From NCBI GenBank assembly GCA_937944485.1, contig CALDYU010000003.1, forward strand, positions 246,852 through 310,851: a stretch of DNA of 64,000 bases, given 5' to 3'. Position numbers and translations under genes: made by a program. Below the pieces are notes generated by a model, which saw only the letters and a program-made list of their open reading frames with translations, was not told where the DNA came from and ran no database searches. Position 1 is the first letter of the stretch. Each line of letters opens with the position of its first letter. Shown one piece after another: positions 62,263 through 64,000 of this stretch. Source of the DNA: an uncultured Flavobacteriaceae bacterium. Lineage in GTDB: Bacteria; Bacteroidota; Bacteroidia; Flavobacteriales; Flavobacteriaceae.

Positions 62263-63696
62263 ATGAAAAAAATACTCAAACTAATAGCCCTTCTAATACT
62301 TCTTTTAATAATCGTATTACTCTTTAATACTTTTAGAACAAGCTCGAAACAAGTAGCATCAGCACCTATAGAAAAAGTAAGCCTAGCGAACGACCTTTAT
62401 CAAAATCTTGCCAAAGGAATTCAATACAAAACCATTTCTTTTAGTGAAGATGCCATTCCTGATTCAACGGCGTTTTTTGGCTTTCATAGCTTTTTAAAAG
62501 AGACTTTTCCCTTGGTGCATCAAAATCTCAATCTAGAAAAAATTAGCACCTATAGTTTATTATACACTTGGAAAGGAACGAATGCCTCAAAAAAGCCCAT
62601 CATTTTAATGTCACATATGGATGTTGTTCCTGTTGATGAACCGACCTTAGGTGATTGGGAAGCTGGTCCTTTTGAAGGTAAAATAACAGCTAAAGAAATT
62701 ATAGGTAGAGGAACCCTAGATGACAAAGGTACCCTGATAGGCCTATTAGAAGCTGTTGAACAATTACTTGAGGAGTCATTTCAACCAGAGCGTACCATTT
62801 ATCTTGCCTTTGGACATGATGAAGAAATTGGTGGCTCGAATGGCGCAGCAAAAATAGCAGCCCATTTAAAAGCGCAAGGAGTGCAGGCTTTAATGACCCT
62901 TGACGAGGGCGGTTTTTTAGCTGAAGGTCTTGTACCTGGAGTAAAAGATGATGTTGCCGTTGTCAATCTTGCGGAAAAAGGCTTCGCTTCATTCAAACTC
63001 ATTGTAGAAACGAATGGTGGCCATAGTTCGGCACCACCTGAAGAGAATACCATTGGTATGCTAGCACAGGCTATTGTCGATCTCGAAAATAACCAACGCC
63101 CTTATAAAATGGTTACGCCGATTGATCACCAGTTAGAATATATGGCTGCGGAATTACCTTTTATGCAAAAATTAGCGCTATCCAATCCGTGGTTGTTTAA
63201 AAAGCCTATCTTAAAAAAATTGAATGCGCATACTACAACGGCACCAACCATAATTAGTGGTGGTATTAAAAACAATGTAATACCTACCGTGGCTGAGTCC
63301 ACCATTAATTTTAGAATACTACCGGGAGAAAATATTGACTTGGTTGAAGAACATATTAAGAATACTATTTCAGATAAAATTAAGGTTGAGCGTGTTGGTT
63401 TTTTGACCAATCCTTCACCTGTTTCGAGTATTGAATCAGAAGGTTATAAAACCTTACAGCAAACTATACGTGATGTATTTCCGTCAAGCGTCGTAATTCC
63501 AGGACTAGTGGGTGGTGGTACAGATGCACGCTATTTTTATGAGGTTTCTGATGACGTATATCGCTTCTACCCTATCCGGTTAGGTCCTGAGAGTTTTACA
63601 CGTTTTCATGGTATTGACGAAAAAATAAGCAAAGATAATTACACAGAAATAGTCTTGTTTAGCTACCATCTCATCAAAAGATTTGGCACAAAGTAA
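62263..63696 (+). CDS. membrane-anchored M20 family metallopeptidase
   Basis: Zinc carboxypeptidase/aminoacylase of 477 aa resembling yeast carboxypeptidase S. An N-terminal membrane helix (about 4-23) anchors it. Metal ligands are seen in LMSHMDVVPVD (His and catalytic Asp), GRGTLDDKGTL (bridging Asp), AFGHDEEIGGSNGA (catalytic Glu-Glu) and the last His in TRFHGIDEKI. The lid domain lies at about 230-365 (EKGFASFKLIVETNGGHSSAPPEENTIGMLA). It is a conserved chromosomal gene marking the right flank of the cassette array. Confidence 0.9.
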   Translation: MKKILKLIALLILLLIIVLLFNTFRTSSKQVASAPIEKVSLANDLYQNLAKGIQYKTISFSEDAIPDSTAFFGFHSFLKETFPLVHQNLNLEKISTYSLLYTWKGTNASKKPIILMSHMDVVPVDEPTLGDWEAGPFEGKITAKEIIGRGTLDDKGTLIGLLEAVEQLLEESFQPERTIYLAFGHDEEIGGSNGAAKIAAHLKAQGVQALMTLDEGGFLAEGLVPGVKDDVAVVNLAEKGFASFKLIVETNGGHSSAPPEENTIGMLAQAIVDLENNQRPYKMVTPIDHQLEYMAAELPFMQKLALSNPWLFKKPILKKLNAHTTTAPTIISGGIKNNVIPTVAESTINFRILPGENIDLVEEHIKNTISDKIKVERVGFLTNPSPVSSIESEGYKTLQQTIRDVFPSSVVIPGLVGGGTDARYFYEVSDDVYRFYPIRLGPESFTRFHGIDEKISKDNYTEIVLFSYHLIKRFGTK

Positions 63697-63905
63697 TCAG
63701 GAATAATTTCTTTCTAAATAGCTTTATGAAGAAACAATTCCCTCCTCCTAATTAATGATTTCTGCCATAATAACCTATCTTATTTATATTTGAATTAATA
63801 TCTACTTACTTATATTTGAAGCGATACTGCTTAATTCATTATATCGCGCTCTATTTTTTAAACCCGAGCCAAAACCATGAATTTTAGACCATTAACATAA
63901 ATAAA

Positions 63906-64000
63906 ATGCAAGAAAAGACCAACTTTAAACAATTTGAAAATTTAGACGAAGAACAATTACCCGTTGCCAAACACAAATTGCACGATTGGACGCATTTTGC
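63906..64000 (+). CDS. unidentified gene, 5' end only
   Basis: An open frame from the ATG at 63906 to the window edge gives MQEKTNFKQFENLDEEQLPVAKHKLHDWTHF, 31 residues of normal composition. Too little is present to name a family. About 210 bases without a gene lie before it. Confidence 0.4.
   Translation, partial: MQEKTNFKQFENLDEEQLPVAKHKLHDWTHF

Noticed and set aside
1..64000. tRNA, rRNA, prophage, transposase genes
   Set aside because: None could be recognised on either strand by reading.

Overview
The window looks like a chromosome segment of a flavobacterium (Bacteroidota, probably Flavobacteriaceae). The grounds are family-level: an AT-rich sequence, TAnnTTTG-type -7 promoter boxes, little sign of Shine-Dalgarno start signals, many TonB-plug, carboxypeptidase-regulatory and OmpA-type proteins, a menaquinone pathway split by a CPBP protease and an S1 protein, and small families (CAL67264-type, DUF2853, DUF4252, DUF6157, STM3941-like) typical of that group. 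No rRNA, tRNA, CRISPR array, transposase or phage gene was seen.

Bases 1-21500 are mostly housekeeping: a cut-off S9 oligopeptidase, YbaB, a thioredoxin, an OmpA protein, threonine aldolase, a large zinc protease, prfB with its programmed +1 frameshift, ArsC, a Gly-rich protein coupled to an outer-membrane beta-barrel protein, fumC, ettA and an acyl-CoA carboxylase beta subunit. Bases 21500-30200 hold an unusual surface-protein block: one carboxypeptidase-regulatory protein and three tandem paralogues that combine a regulatory domain, a TonB-plug-like domain, TPR-like repeats and a YfaP/DUF2135-like C-terminus but have no beta-barrel. An M24 peptidase and a small plug-only protein follow.

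Bases 30265-43799 carry menaquinone genes on the minus strand (menE, menC, menA, menD, menF and a MenI-like thioesterase). They are interrupted by a CPBP protease, a short-chain dehydrogenase, a sensor kinase with a LytTR regulator, a SPOR-like protein, a CvfB-like S1 protein and DUF2853. menB is not in the window. A 13-base motif, repeated with a 21-base period upstream of the kinase and present once upstream of the SPOR-menA pair, is a candidate LytTR operator.

Bases 43870-55177 include dnaK with a palindromic promoter region, a DUF1080/DUF1080/Gfo-Idh cluster suggesting 3-keto-sugar metabolism, panB and lspA separated by thirteen perfect copies of a 7-base repeat, and an RluA-type pseudouridine synthase.

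Bases 55231-about 62170 are the most striking part: a run of about nine single-gene units, all on the plus strand, separated by related, strongly palindromic 115-290 base sites. In five units the first ten bases of the unit are the reverse complement of the ten bases that open the site behind the same unit, including unit-specific variants. The mismatches in the site stems are A opposite C on the top strand, hence G-T wobbles on the bottom strand. This is the logic of integron gene cassettes recombined through a folded bottom strand, but the core (GTTGGCA, GTTGTGC, GTTGTAA) is not the classical GTTRRRY and no integrase gene lies in the window. The cassette genes encode two secreted or lipoproteins, DUF6157, an SH3-domain protein, small membrane proteins, an orphan barstar and an Ntn-type amidohydrolase. 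Conserved genes resume with an M20 peptidase at 62263.
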